A DNA stretch of 20,148 nt from Mnemiopsis leidyi (Eukaryota; Ctenophora; Tentaculata; Lobata; Bolinopsidae): positions 119,532-139,679 of the forward strand of contig JH152965.1 in assembly GCA_000226015.1 (NCBI GenBank), given 5' to 3'. The notes beneath the pieces were generated by a model that searched no databases, was not told where the DNA came from, and saw nothing but the letters and a program-made list of their open reading frames with translations. The first letter of the stretch is position 1. Every line of letters begins with the position of its first letter. The position numbers were made by a program, and so were the translations under genes. This document shows positions 1 to 8,660 of this stretch, piece by piece.

Positions 1-155
1 ACTTTGCGGAGGCAATTTGTGACGTCGACATGGTAACGGTGGCGCGCACTGCACTATGTGTAAAATTGCTTTGTGACAGCGGACAGCGGACACCGCCATC
101 TACCTACCTACCCACCTACCATCTCCAAAATCCGACCACTTTAAACCATCTACTT

Positions 156-180
156 ACTTTTTTGCCTTCGGCAAAAAAGT
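156..180. repeat. Perfect 11-bp stem hairpin
   Basis: The arms at 156-166 and 170-180 are exact reverse complements (ACTTTTTTGCC and its complement) around the 3-base loop TTC. It does not act as a bacterial terminator in this animal context. It may be a relic of a foldback or MITE element. Confidence 0.7.
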
Positions 181-838
181 ATTAGAGATGGAAAAAATTG
201 GATAATTGTTGATGATTCACATGCAATGTTCCTCGATTTTAGTGTTGCATTCTTGATTCAAATTTAATGCTGAATGAATCAGGCCCTTATTCAGTGGGAT
301 GCAATAGGGGGAAGTGCTCCTTCCAAGATGAAACCAGGATACACTAGAGAAAAAACAGGGGAAAAACTAGGTAAAAAAATAAATTCTTGTTTGAAATTTT
401 GTCAAAAAAATTGGTGACATCTTGAAAGGAATGTACACTCTTATGATTATGCCTGAGGCTGCAGAATGTACTTCGCATCATGAAATGTATACATAATTGC
501 CTAACAAAAATAACAACAAGATTTACGATCAAACAAAAAACAATAAAAATTGCAGTATGAAAAAATAAACCAATAGTTCATGTGGATAACCACTTCAAAC
601 TATGTAAGTATGTACTTGTGGTGCCAACCTTGAAACTACAAACAAAACTCAGTACATAGTAATTTGTATCCTGAAGTTTGTCACTCCAACATTGGTTAGT
701 GCTCCAACTTCTAATCCTGTGATACCCTAGCCGTCTTGATAGTTGAGCCATAGGTGCAAAAAATTTTAGTTTATTTCAGAAATTTTGGCGAGAAGTATTT
801 TCCGGTTTGGGGCGGTTTTACTGTGACCAATCATTTTT

Positions 839-1000
839 GACCGAAACATCAATTTCTAGCCGAAAAATTATATCGATTTGTAAACTGAAACATCAGTTAT
901 TAACACTATCATCATTATCTGACCAAAACATCAGTTTCTAATAGAAAAATTGAATCAGTTTCTACTTTTCGAGACGGAAAAATGAGTTCTGAACCGCGAA
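839..1000 (+). repeat. Degenerate 82-bp tandem duplication
   Basis: The motif GACCgAAACATCAaTTTCTA followed by a GAAAAATT stretch at 839 recurs at 921 as GACCaAAACATCAgTTTCTA and GAAAAATT, an offset of 82 bases. Weaker fragments (CTGAAACATCAG near 884, GACGGAAAAATGAG near 972) continue the pattern. It looks like an old, decayed tandem repeat with no coding content. Confidence 0.55.
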
Positions 1001-1312
1001 ATAACGTCCAATTCTAGACGAAAGCAACAGTTGTAACAGTTTTAAACTCAGTTTCAGTGAAACAAAGTCATCAAAAAATTAATGTTCCATGAATGTCTTG
1101 TGTTTCCATTTAAGTTCTTTCATCACATTACCATGCAGACAAACTTGTCTCCCCAACTGTTAACATTCCACGATTCTTGTCATATGTAGAGTAAAAACGA
1201 TATTCATAAAGAGAACCCCTTTTTAATAACAGAAAAGAGAATCTTGTCTATTACGGTTTTGGCCCATTCTATCTAAACTTCATACACCGACGTGTCTTTG
1301 TTAGATAGATCT

Positions 1313-1380
1313 TTTCCAAGCCAAACTGAAGTGTCGCCTCCTCTCCTAAACAAACTGTAGTGTCATCTCCTTTTCCAGAC
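1313..1380 (+). repeat. Two degenerate copies of the 30-bp minisatellite
   Basis: Two decayed units and the start of a third match the large minisatellite at 2015-2434 (core CCAAACTGTAGTGTCATCTCC). Unit starts fall at about 1316, 1345 and 1375, so one spacing is 29 rather than 30 and the repeat's reading frame is broken. They lie just outside the left arm of the inverted repeat, which suggests that a continuous array was split or partly duplicated. Confidence 0.75.
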
Positions 1381-1404
1381 ATGGTGTAAGGAAGAGGGTT
1401 TTTT

Positions 1405-1450
1405 TGTAATTTTGATGAGAAAAAGGACTGCTAGTCTAGTTACGTACATC
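1405..1450 (-). repeat. Left arm of a 46-bp inverted repeat
   Basis: This stretch is the reverse complement of 1960-2005, with 45 of 46 bases matching (the mismatch is in the CTAGTcTAG/CTAcACTAG region). The arms enclose about 510 bases holding a non-LTR retrotransposon 3' end. Similarity stops on the inner side after GTACATC and on the outer side after TGTAATT. They look like terminal inverted repeats of a foldback or MITE-like element, or products of an inverted duplication. No clear target-site duplication is seen. Confidence 0.85.
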
Positions 1451-1634
1451 CTCAAAACAGTTTTGATTATCTCGTCGTACTATTACGATAAATTATTTTG
1501 ACATTATTTGTATAAGGTCTTTTTAGAAGGTATATTATGTGATATTCTGTAATTACAATCCTGTATAAATCTTAACCTATATCTTTCAGTGAACATGATC
1601 ATTGTCATATTGATTGAAATATTTTAGTTATTAG

Positions 1635-1936
1635 TTAAAAGTTCCACCTAGAAGCAACTTTTCAAGGACTGAAGCAGCATTTAGCCACTCAGGGCCTCAG
1701 ATATGGAATAGGCTTCCCTTTTCAATAAGAACCATTGGTGAACTTGAAAGTTTTAAAACCGCTCTCAAAACATATTTCTTTAATTTGGCTTTTAGCAATG
1801 ATAAATAGGTCCCTTGATTTTGAGTTTTTTGAAGGCCACGCTTAAATAACTTAATATTGAATACTTTCGATATTTGATATTTTTAACAGTTGAAGCGTTT
1901 TATAAAAGCTAGAATTTATTTATTTATTTATTTACT
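1635..1936 (+). mobile_element. 3' end of a CR1/L2-like non-LTR retrotransposon
   Basis: One open frame (1635-1808, TAG stop) encodes the tail typical of LINE reverse transcriptase ORFs: a VPPRSNFSRTEAAF stretch, then HSGPQIWNRLPFSIRT, then ESFKTALKTYFFNLAF. The W-N-x-LP-x-x-IR and SFK-x-x-LKT-hydrophobic pattern is characteristic of that C-terminus. A short 3' UTR leads to a run of five ATTT units (1914-1934), the microsatellite-type 3' tail used by CR1/L2 relatives instead of poly(A). The frame has a TAG at 1632-1634, so the copy is 5'-truncated or decayed there. It is a dead fragment; the exact clade cannot be fixed from 55 residues. Confidence 0.8.
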
Positions 1937-1959
1937 ACGTATTATATTCCTTGCTAAAA

Positions 1960-2005
1960 GATGTACGTAACTACACTAGCAGTCCTTTTTCTCATCAAAA
2001 TTACA
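1960..2005 (+). repeat. Right arm of the 46-bp inverted repeat
   Basis: This is the partner of 1405-1450. It runs directly into the first unit of the 30-bp minisatellite and supplies the ATG and hydrophobic leader of the repeat ORF at 1961-2437. Confidence 0.85.
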
Positions 2006-2437
2006 TCTCCTTTTCCTAGCCAAACTATTTTGTCACCTCCTTTTCCTAGCCAAACTATTGTGTCATCTTCTTATCCTAGCCAAACTATCGTGTCATCTCC
2101 TTATCCTAACCTAACTGTAGTGTCACCTCCTTTTCCTAGCCAAACTGCTGTGTCTCCTCCTTATCCTAGCCAAACTGTAGTGTCACCTCCTTATCCTAGC
2201 GAAACTATCGTGTCACCTCGTTTTCCTAGCCAAACTATCGTGTCATCTCCTTATCCTAGCCAAACTATAGTGTCATCTCCTTATCCTAGCCAAACTGTAG
2301 TGTCATCTCCTTCTCCTAGCCAAACTGTCGTGTCACCTCCTTATCCTAGCCAAACTATCGTGTCACCTCCTTATCCTAGCCAAACTATCGTGTCACCTCC
2401 TTATCCTAGCCAAACTGTAGTGTCACCTCCTTGCTGA
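1961..2437 (+). CDS. Possible secreted decapeptide-repeat protein or minisatellite ORF
   Basis: This is a 158-residue open frame. Residues 1-16 (MYVTTLAVLFLIKITS) resemble a short signal peptide with a hydrophobic core. Residues 19-158 are exactly 14 copies of a ten-residue unit, consensus PSQT(I/V)VSPPY, ending in a final Cys and TGA. Variation between units is mostly I/V, P/S, Y/F and similar swaps, and no unit carries an indel or stop. Proline/serine/tyrosine-rich decapeptides are seen in structural and adhesive secreted proteins, but I recognise no specific family. Against a real gene: the leader is one arm of an inverted repeat that also occurs reversed 500 bases upstream, broken units lie at 1313-1380, and a 30-bp minisatellite stays open in any stop-free frame. 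No promoter, intron or poly(A) signal was identified. I regard a mobile or satellite origin as at least as likely as a gene. Confidence 0.35.
   Translation: MYVTTLAVLFLIKITSPFPSQTILSPPFPSQTIVSSSYPSQTIVSSPYPNLTVVSPPFPSQTAVSPPYPSQTVVSPPYPSETIVSPRFPSQTIVSSPYPSQTIVSSPYPSQTVVSSPSPSQTVVSPPYPSQTIVSPPYPSQTIVSPPYPSQTVVSPPC
2015..2434 (+). repeat. 30-bp minisatellite, 14 copies
   Basis: There are fourteen head-to-tail units of exactly 30 bases, consensus core CCTAGCCAAACT(A/G)T(A/C)GTGTCAYCTCCTTAT. Units differ at a few fixed positions and there are no length changes. The array is 420 bases long and in frame with the ORF at 1961-2437. Confidence 0.95.
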
Positions 2438-2913
2438 CCAGTCACTGTTAAATTGTCGAGAAGTTACACCAACAGAAGCTTTAACTGATGCACGAAACGA
2501 TTAACCTCTATAAGAAACCTGAAGCTCTGCTGTGACTCAAGATTCCTTATCTTCCCTGGTGATCTGTATCGTGTTTGAATTCTTCACCACCAAGATCCAG
2601 TTTATGTGCACAGAGCATTCCAATTGAAGAGGCGATTCTCTCCACTGGTAGTTCTACAACCGCCCCCTTGAAGTTCTCTGTTACGAATTGTTGGGGGAAG
2701 GTACGGAATCTATTATTTGATGATATGTCGTATTTTATTGCTTTAATGATGGGATCCAATGCTTTCATCAGAAGAAGAGCTCAGTTGCATGCTGGCTTAA
2801 GCAGAAAATGTCCCATAGCTTGCCTCGGCAGAAAAGTGGCTAAATTCTTTGATGCGGTTTGCTTACTATCAGAATACTGCAATTAGGATTCCATGGTTGG
2901 ATTTGCACTTCTG
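2438..2913. other. Unassigned stretch with overlapping open frames
   Basis: Opposing open frames overlap here: plus strand 2575-2886 (103 codons) and minus strand 2547-2768 (73 codons). The minus frame can be extended upstream past a single stop near 2780 (reading about PRQAMGHFLLKPACN, stop, ALLLMKALDP), which could be a decayed mobile-element protein. I recognise neither translation, and neither has clear splice sites linking it to the neighbouring genes. Confidence 0.35.
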
Positions 2914-3083
2914 GCAATGTATTTTTATTTGTAGTAGTTACACCTGTACCCAGGCTTTTACAGTTATACGGAAGGGGCACCTAAAAAATGTTAGATCTTT
3001 TAACGGAGACCCTTCTCATTTAAATTTGAACCCCCTACCTCCTGTGTAGGAGGTCAGGGTAGATACCACTATACCACCAACCC
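2914..3083 (-). mobile_element. tRNA-Gly-derived SINE, copy 1
   Basis: On the minus strand the element starts at 3083 with GGGTTGGTGGTATAGTGGT, nearly the 5' half of a eukaryotic tRNA-Gly(TCC), including the A box. The distance from the A box to the B box (GGTTCAAATTT, 3032-3022) is the tRNA distance. The anticodon-arm region contains TCC, but the arm has an extra base and the 3' acceptor strand is missing, so this is a SINE head and not a working tRNA. The body (GGGTCTCC, GCCCCTTCC, CCTGGGTACAGGTG) and an A-rich AATAAAAAT tail follow. The body recurs at 19148-19260. Confidence 0.75.
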
Positions 3084-3458
3084 ATGATATCTGTAGATAT
3101 TACTGGAAACGTTGTTCAAGGTGGTCTCTCCTCTTGACAAACAGTCTTGGAATCTTAATCCACGATGTAAGTTGTAACCATACAAAATAGATTCCCAAAC
3201 TTTCTCATTCTCAAATCCTCTTTCATCAACCCTGTAAATTTCGGGATTCAATATATAACAGAATTGTAAGTTACTTCCAATATAGGATATGGTAGGAATG
3301 GTAGCTACTGGAGATGAGAATTAAGAACAATTATCTTAACACTTAAAGTAGAAAGACTATATCTTACAAAGTCCCCTTACACAGCTAGATTGTTGGGATT
3401 GTTGTAGACTTTCTAACTTGGCCTGTTTTAAACATGTAAACTCAAATCATTTTTTCAG
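3084..3458. other. AT-rich stretch before the first recognised stathmin-like exon
   Basis: The SINE head lies at its left edge. An open minus-strand frame (3069-3251) overlaps the head and is not recognisable. The right end (3440-3458) carries the poly-pyrimidine tract and TTTTTTCAG acceptor of the exon at 3459. I see no other feature. Confidence 0.5.
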
Positions 3459-6400
3459 GGTTCCGAAGGTTCCAGTCAGGGTTCAGACGAGAAGGGATCT
3501 GATGAGGAGATCTTCATCCAGCGTAGGACGTGGGGATCCCCCGCACCTCCTCTCCCAGATATCCCTGGATCCCGGACCAAACACGTCCCTCCCTTAGCTG
3601 ACGTCCCTAGCGGAACTTTACCAGCTGATATTCTACCGCATTTAGCTCATCAGACACAACGTGAGTTATTAATTGTCTCAACAGAGAACGGAATTTTTGG
3701 GGAGGGGTTACAAATCGTCTTCATCGAGTGATAGTATTGCTCGATATTGATTGGCCGTACCCTATTTCTTATGTCTGTCTTATGTGATATGATATGACGT
3801 GGGAACATTTTTGTGACCCTTTGCTTCATAAATTTACAAATGTTCATAGTTTTGTTACATGATGCTATATCACAAAATAATGACATGATTCACAATATCA
3901 AGCCAGAAGAAGCAACTGGCTATAGATTGACTGTCAAGCATCGACACGAAATGTAAATTATTATATCTATGTAGGTTCAGTATTATACTTCGAAAATACC
4001 TAGTAGGCTTTTGAAGTACGGCATCAATATCCATATATTTCTTTTGTAGCTCACATCGGTAGAGCTCTTTTCACCGTTAGGTTGTAAAATAAGAAATCTC
4101 CTCATCAATACGATGATCTACATCAAATGTCAGAAATCGTGCAAGTTACACGACCGCTCTTAAAAACGTTGCATGATATTAGCAATCTCTGTGAACCCCC
4201 AGTGTAGTTTTATGTGTGCAGTTGTTCTCAATTATTTTAACAGCTTTGCTTGCCCATGTAGCGTTACATTGATAGCGTGTGAACATGAAGTCAAGCATAT
4301 AAGCTTGAGTAAAATATTATGCTTTGGTGCAAAAATCCCTGGTGTTAAGTAGCCTTGTGTGAGTGACAAACCTCACTTTGCGCTAAAGTGATTAGGGGCG
4401 CAGTTTTAATCAGCAAGTACGTCATACGCTGTTTAGTAAATGATTCTGGTTTGTACGACATGGCATGCATCATGCTTTTTCGTGAAGTGTGTTACTTATC
4501 GATGACGTGTAATAACTAATATTGTATGCAATCGCATGTAACACCGGATACGGATCAAATTTGACGGTGCTTAAGGTGCAACCTCCATTTACAAAACAGA
4601 CATAACTTGAAGTACAATTAAGTTGGAACTTGGAAATCAGTGAAACAATTTTCAAAAAATATGAGATGGTATAGTAAAAGCAGAAGAATAGTGGAGAATC
4701 TGGTTTACCGTCACATTAGTGAATTCACAGCTCACACATCACATCAGCTTTGCTGTAATCTTAAGTTTCGTTTCACTTATGTTAACCGAAACTTTAACGG
4801 AGAACCCCCTTGTTTGTCTAATTCCTTGAATAATCGTTATCGCGTCTGTGACTGAGAGGTTAATACCTGTTCTCCGTGTCAATTATTTCCGCTTGGCCTA
4901 AGCACAAATTTTGATTGATTAGATCACGCTGGGTTTCCTATCGTCGCAGAATGTGTGTGAACATCGAGCGTCTTCAAATCACGCTTTTTGTTATCATATT
5001 AAATGGAATTTTTATTGAAGGGTCAACATTCATGAATGTGTACATGTATGAAATTTTACGGGCAGGGCAAACATGTGGTATTAGCTTCGCAGTTTAACAG
5101 CAGTTTAATCCCGTACGCCAATAAATTAATCTAATTGGCGCCATCCATACCAAATGTCGCGCCTAACTATTTTAAAATGTACTTCGCGCCGTTTTGTTTA
5201 TGAAGGAGCTAGATTCAAAAACCGCGACACGCCACATTTTTGCGTGCAGTGTTTTGTTTTGTTTTGATTCTATTTTTCTAAAACGATCATTAAACCGTTC
5301 TGCAAATTCATATAACTATAAAACATTTTAGGTATATGTGGACGTTTCGGGTCATTGAACCTATTCCCAGAAAAGGTAGTCCTTGTTCATAGGGGTTTTG
5401 AACAGTTGATTGTTCGGTGGAGTTTGGGGCTAAATTAAGATGGCTAACATTCGAGGATAATTGGCGTAGGCACAATATATACAAAATTTACAATAAGACT
5501 CAGGCAAATTTATAGCCTTCACTAAAACTAAGAATTGTATGAATGTAGAATCAGGTAAACTTTGAATCCAATAGCCTTTGTCTGTATCTCGATGTTTTGC
5601 ATAAATGAATTCAACATTATTGAATGAAACGGGAAATTTTCTGTCATGCTCATTTCTTCCCTAATTAGCAGAAGGAATACGCCGGCCGTCCAGCAAAATG
5701 GAAATGATAAAGAAACACAGAGGTGGGGCGGCGTTTCTTATTCAAGACGAGAACAGTCCAGCAAGAATTAACCCTCCTCCACGACGGCTTCAAGTAAGCA
5801 ATACTTTCATTGCTGTATATCTATTTCTGGATAAACGATTAGCCAGAGTATTATAACTACCGTAAACTACCATCATCAACTACAGTATGTAGTTTGATAT
5901 TTTAGCTTTATGGGATGTGTAACATAAAACTTATCGACTAGGCGTTAAAAGGCGCCAAACCAATGACACTAGAAGATTTGACCAGAAAACAGCGAGAACA
6001 TGAGCGAAAGAGGGAACAGGTTTTTGGATTCGATGAAATCCCACTATATTGAGAATCTATCATCAGCCATTTCGCGCTAATTCAATTTATCTTATTACGA
6101 AATGACTCATAACCTCCAATTTTAGACAAATCACGTATCCAAAATTTCTTATGCTAAATTTGGTTTATTATTTGTTCAGAGGTTACGAGAAAAAACAGCT
6201 AACCTAGCCCGACAGAACAGCAGACAAATAAGCAAAGCTAGCCGTGATTTTGAGGCTGCTCAACGCGTTTTTGTCGAGGTAAACATTCCATCAGCCATCT
6301 ACAAACTACGCACTCAATTTTTCTTCTTTCCCAAAGTCGAACAAATCAGCATTTCGTGAACTTAACTTTATAAAGTGAATTTTGTGTATCTCCTTTTGTG

Positions 6401-8012
6401 TACCTACTGCATTAGACTGAAATATTATACATTTCAGAGCGAAAGTAGACTTAACAAAGTGTCGAAGAATCGAGAAGGTTTTGTCAAAGAAAGGGTAATG
6501 AAAGTTAGGGAACACAATAAGAAGGTTATCGAAAGAAAAAGGGTGAGTGCACAAACAGGTTTATTGAATTGTTTTCTTTGATGAGGAAAATTATCCGTCG
6601 CTTTGCTTTTAAGCGAACTTTCTTTTCAAACATTTAATCATGGAGGGTGTGCTGCTAAAATACCAAGGGTCTTGCAGCCCCTACAGTTCTTGCAGCACCG
6701 CAATACCAGAAGGGATAGAACCGACCCAATTTATCCTTTTTCTGATACTTAGTAAAACTTGGTTAAGTTTTGCTGTATCACAACGAACATTGGCGTTAGA
6801 TTTTCGTCATACCACCTGTTTTAACAGACGCGCCCAAGGGAGTTTCGTCCACTTCGCTTGTTTTAAGGATTGTTTTTGGTCGCCATAGAACCATAATTGA
6901 CATACCTAGCAACGGTTGGATCTTAAGTGATAATTTACGATCCAAATTAAGTTCTCAATCACGCTGAATACTTTAGTATTCAAGTAGAGATGCTCTTAAG
7001 TTGTGTCACTGAATATTTGTTCGAAATGCGAGCTGTTTCCTTGGTTACATTTCATGACTTCATTCACTTTACAAAATTAGGATAATTTTGAAATACGAAC
7101 ATTAGTGCAATGCCTAGAAGTAACATTTTTGTAACCTTAAAAACGAGTAATAATGGGAAAATGTTTCTTTAAAAATATAAAATTCTTGAACTTTTTTCTT
7201 AAAACAGACACGTCCCTTATTGAAGACATGAATTAAAACTACTAGTATAACAACTACTGGTACGTGGTCTAGATTCAAGTTTCTTTCTAACCGTCCATTA
7301 TTTTCAGTCACTAAGCGTCCGAGATGAAGATCTCAGCTTGAGTGGTAAAATGGAGCATGATATGGAATACAACAAAAGTGAAAGTAAGTATATATCCTCC
7401 ATCTCTGCGTTTCTTTCTTATTTCTAATCGTGTTATCGTAATCTTGATTTCAGTCTTAATGCAATAAAATGAACATTTCTAGAGCTAATCGAGCTCGATC
7501 ATAACCTCTTTTCTCTGCATGATTGCAAGTGTGTAAGTTTTATCTAGGATTGTATCATAATTCCCCGCATATGCAATCTACTTAATTTTTCTGATGAATT
7601 GTTCAATCCATATCATTAAGTTCAGCTCATACCTGCTTTACTAACTTGAGTGCAGTTTACTTAGCTGCACACGCGAGATTCATTTCTTTCGGTAAAATGT
7701 GCTATGTATTTATAGATACGAGATATAAAGCCGCGCGCACGTGGGCGAATCTAAGCGGCCGATTCGCGAACGATGGGTATTATAAAAGGAGTAATTTGAT
7801 TATCTCCTTAATTTAAAACCGCTCATAATTTCCTAACAAAGGTTAAACATTTTTACGTATCACTATTAGGTGAATCGTGGGCAGATAACGATAGTATCAA
7901 GAACATCTACGATCAAATGGAATTCATAACTCCTGCATCCGGCCTTGCATCAGCCGTGACTCGAAACAAGAACAACATCAACACAGCCAGCGATGATGAA
8001 TTCTTCTCATAA
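3459..8012 (+). CDS. Divergent stathmin-domain protein, N-terminus missing
   Basis: Exons: 3459-3660, 5669-5793 (or 5672-5793), 5942-6019, 6180-6278, 6438-6542, 7308-7383 and 7870-8012 (TAA at 8010-8012). All junctions are GT-AG and in frame, giving 275 residues. Residues 1-67 are Ser/Pro/Gly-rich and probably disordered. Residues about 77-90 hold the KMEMIKKHRGGAAFLIQDEN box, recalling the stathmin N-terminal RGGxAFE-type segment. Residues 117-203 form a long charged helix: MTLEDLTRKQREHERKREQ, then REKTANLARQ, then NREGFVKERVMKVREHNKK, matching the stathmin pattern (TLEEIxxK...KREHE...ENREAHLxxLRERL). Stathmins bind tubulin dimers and control microtubule growth. The acidic C-terminal tail (MEHDMEYNKSESESWADND ... 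SDDEFF) resembles, from memory, stathmin domain-containing protein 1. There is no in-frame ATG before residue 77, so one or more 5' exons are upstream and not identified. Stathmin family membership is inferred from motif spacing; the STMND1 assignment is weaker. Confidence 0.72.
3661..5668 (+). other. First recognised intron of the stathmin-like gene
   Basis: This phase-1 intron of 2,008 bases starts GTGAGT and ends in the tandem acceptor TAGCAG. It contains only short unrecognised open stretches (for example 4640-4855 on plus and 3650-3886 on minus) and a TTTTG run near 5250. No nested gene is supported. Confidence 0.65.
5666..5671 (+). promoter_or_regulatory. NAGNAG tandem splice acceptor
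   Basis: The intron ends ...AATTAGCAG before AAGGAATACG. Splicing after TAG (exon from 5669) gives Gln-Pro-Glu-Gly; splicing after CAG (exon from 5672) gives Gln-Gln-Gly. Both keep the frame and differ by one residue just before the stathmin-like region. Such sites commonly yield both isoforms. Confidence 0.65.
6543..7307 (+). other. Intron of the stathmin-like gene
   Basis: This phase-0 intron of 765 bases has a GTGAGT donor and a TTTTCAG acceptor. It holds an open plus frame at 6640-6888. Read in reverse, the same stretch gives a broken frame with two stops (KQSLKQAKWTKLPWARLLKQ, then KLNQVLLSIRKRINWVG) that could be a decayed mobile-element protein. I do not recognise it. Confidence 0.55.
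7384..7869 (+). other. Intron of the stathmin-like gene with a CpG-rich patch
   Basis: This phase-1 intron of 486 bases has a GTAAGT donor and an ATTAG acceptor. At 7731-7790 the AT-rich background is broken by a CpG-rich patch containing a CACGTG E-box (7738-7743) and a small hairpin (CGAATC ... GATTCG). It could be an intronic enhancer or a mobile-element scrap. Confidence 0.55.
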
Positions 8013-8660
8013 ATTCTATTGTACAACTACAATCAAAGATATTGATTGCTCTTTTTGTCTACAGCTTGCATTGGTTTTTTCGATTTTGTAATTTTGCAGA
8101 TTTGTGAAATGAGTTTAAGTTTAAAAGAAATTTGTAAATTTGTAGATATAAGAAATTCAAATGTTGTGCATTTGCCTCAAAGTTGATTTAATGAGCAATG
8201 GCAATTTAGAATATGATATTATGATTAAATGTTTGGAAATAGAATAACACTTTTGTTGTAGCATCAAATTGAGTTGACCAGCTGCTGCTTACAGTATACA
8301 ACTGCATTGGCGACACCATTGGCATTACACCATATTGCATATTAATCGAATGGCAGTATGACCCCTCAAGTTAGTTCTATCTGATATTCTGGGAGTGACC
8401 ACGGTACTATTGGCAGTGATCTTAACGTTAATTGTTACTGTTAGCCTGGATCTAATTTTCTTCAATTATGATCCTGCCTGGGTTCAGTTCAACTTCAAAT
8501 TGAATACTGTCATCACTCACCATTAGAATTACTTGAACTTCAAGTGTTTTAAGTTGAATGAAACATACTCATAATAATACTATGACTGATGAAAATTTGT
8601 TAAGTTGTGAACGTTACCTACACAGACTTGTACAATTTATGTTCCGGTGTTTTAATTTGC
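8013..8660 (+). other. 3' UTR of the stathmin-like gene and flank
   Basis: AT-rich sequence follows the stop codon. No AATAAA is present nearby; the best polyadenylation signal candidate is ATTAAA at 8224-8229, about 210 bases past the stop. Beyond it I see nothing recognisable up to the CpG-rich block. Confidence 0.4.

Larger units (their letters stand above)
1..1312. other. Non-coding left flank
   Basis: I found no convincing exon here. The first 130 bases are richer in CpG than what follows and include an ACCT-type simple repeat (about 100-125). A short open stretch begins with ATG at 30 (about 50 codons, ending at the TAG near 181), but it has no recognisable similarity and ends in a hairpin. 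The rest is AT-rich. It could be intergenic, or the promoter or first intron of the stathmin-like gene whose N-terminal exon is not identified. Confidence 0.5.

Noticed and set aside
2547..2886. Overlapping open frames on both strands (103 and 73 codons).
   Set aside because: Neither translation is recognised and there is no splice evidence; possibly decayed mobile-element sequence, but not strong enough to call.
4780..4815. TTAACGGAGAACCCCCTT, similar to part of the SINE body at about 3000.
   Set aside because: Only about 15 bases match and neither the tail nor the head is present nearby.
5908..5930. ATGGGATGTGTAAC, which could read Met-Gly-Cys before a GT donor, like an N-myristoylated STMND1 start.
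   Set aside because: It lies in an intron downstream of two exons that are already in frame with the gene, and so cannot be the missing first exon without excluding them.
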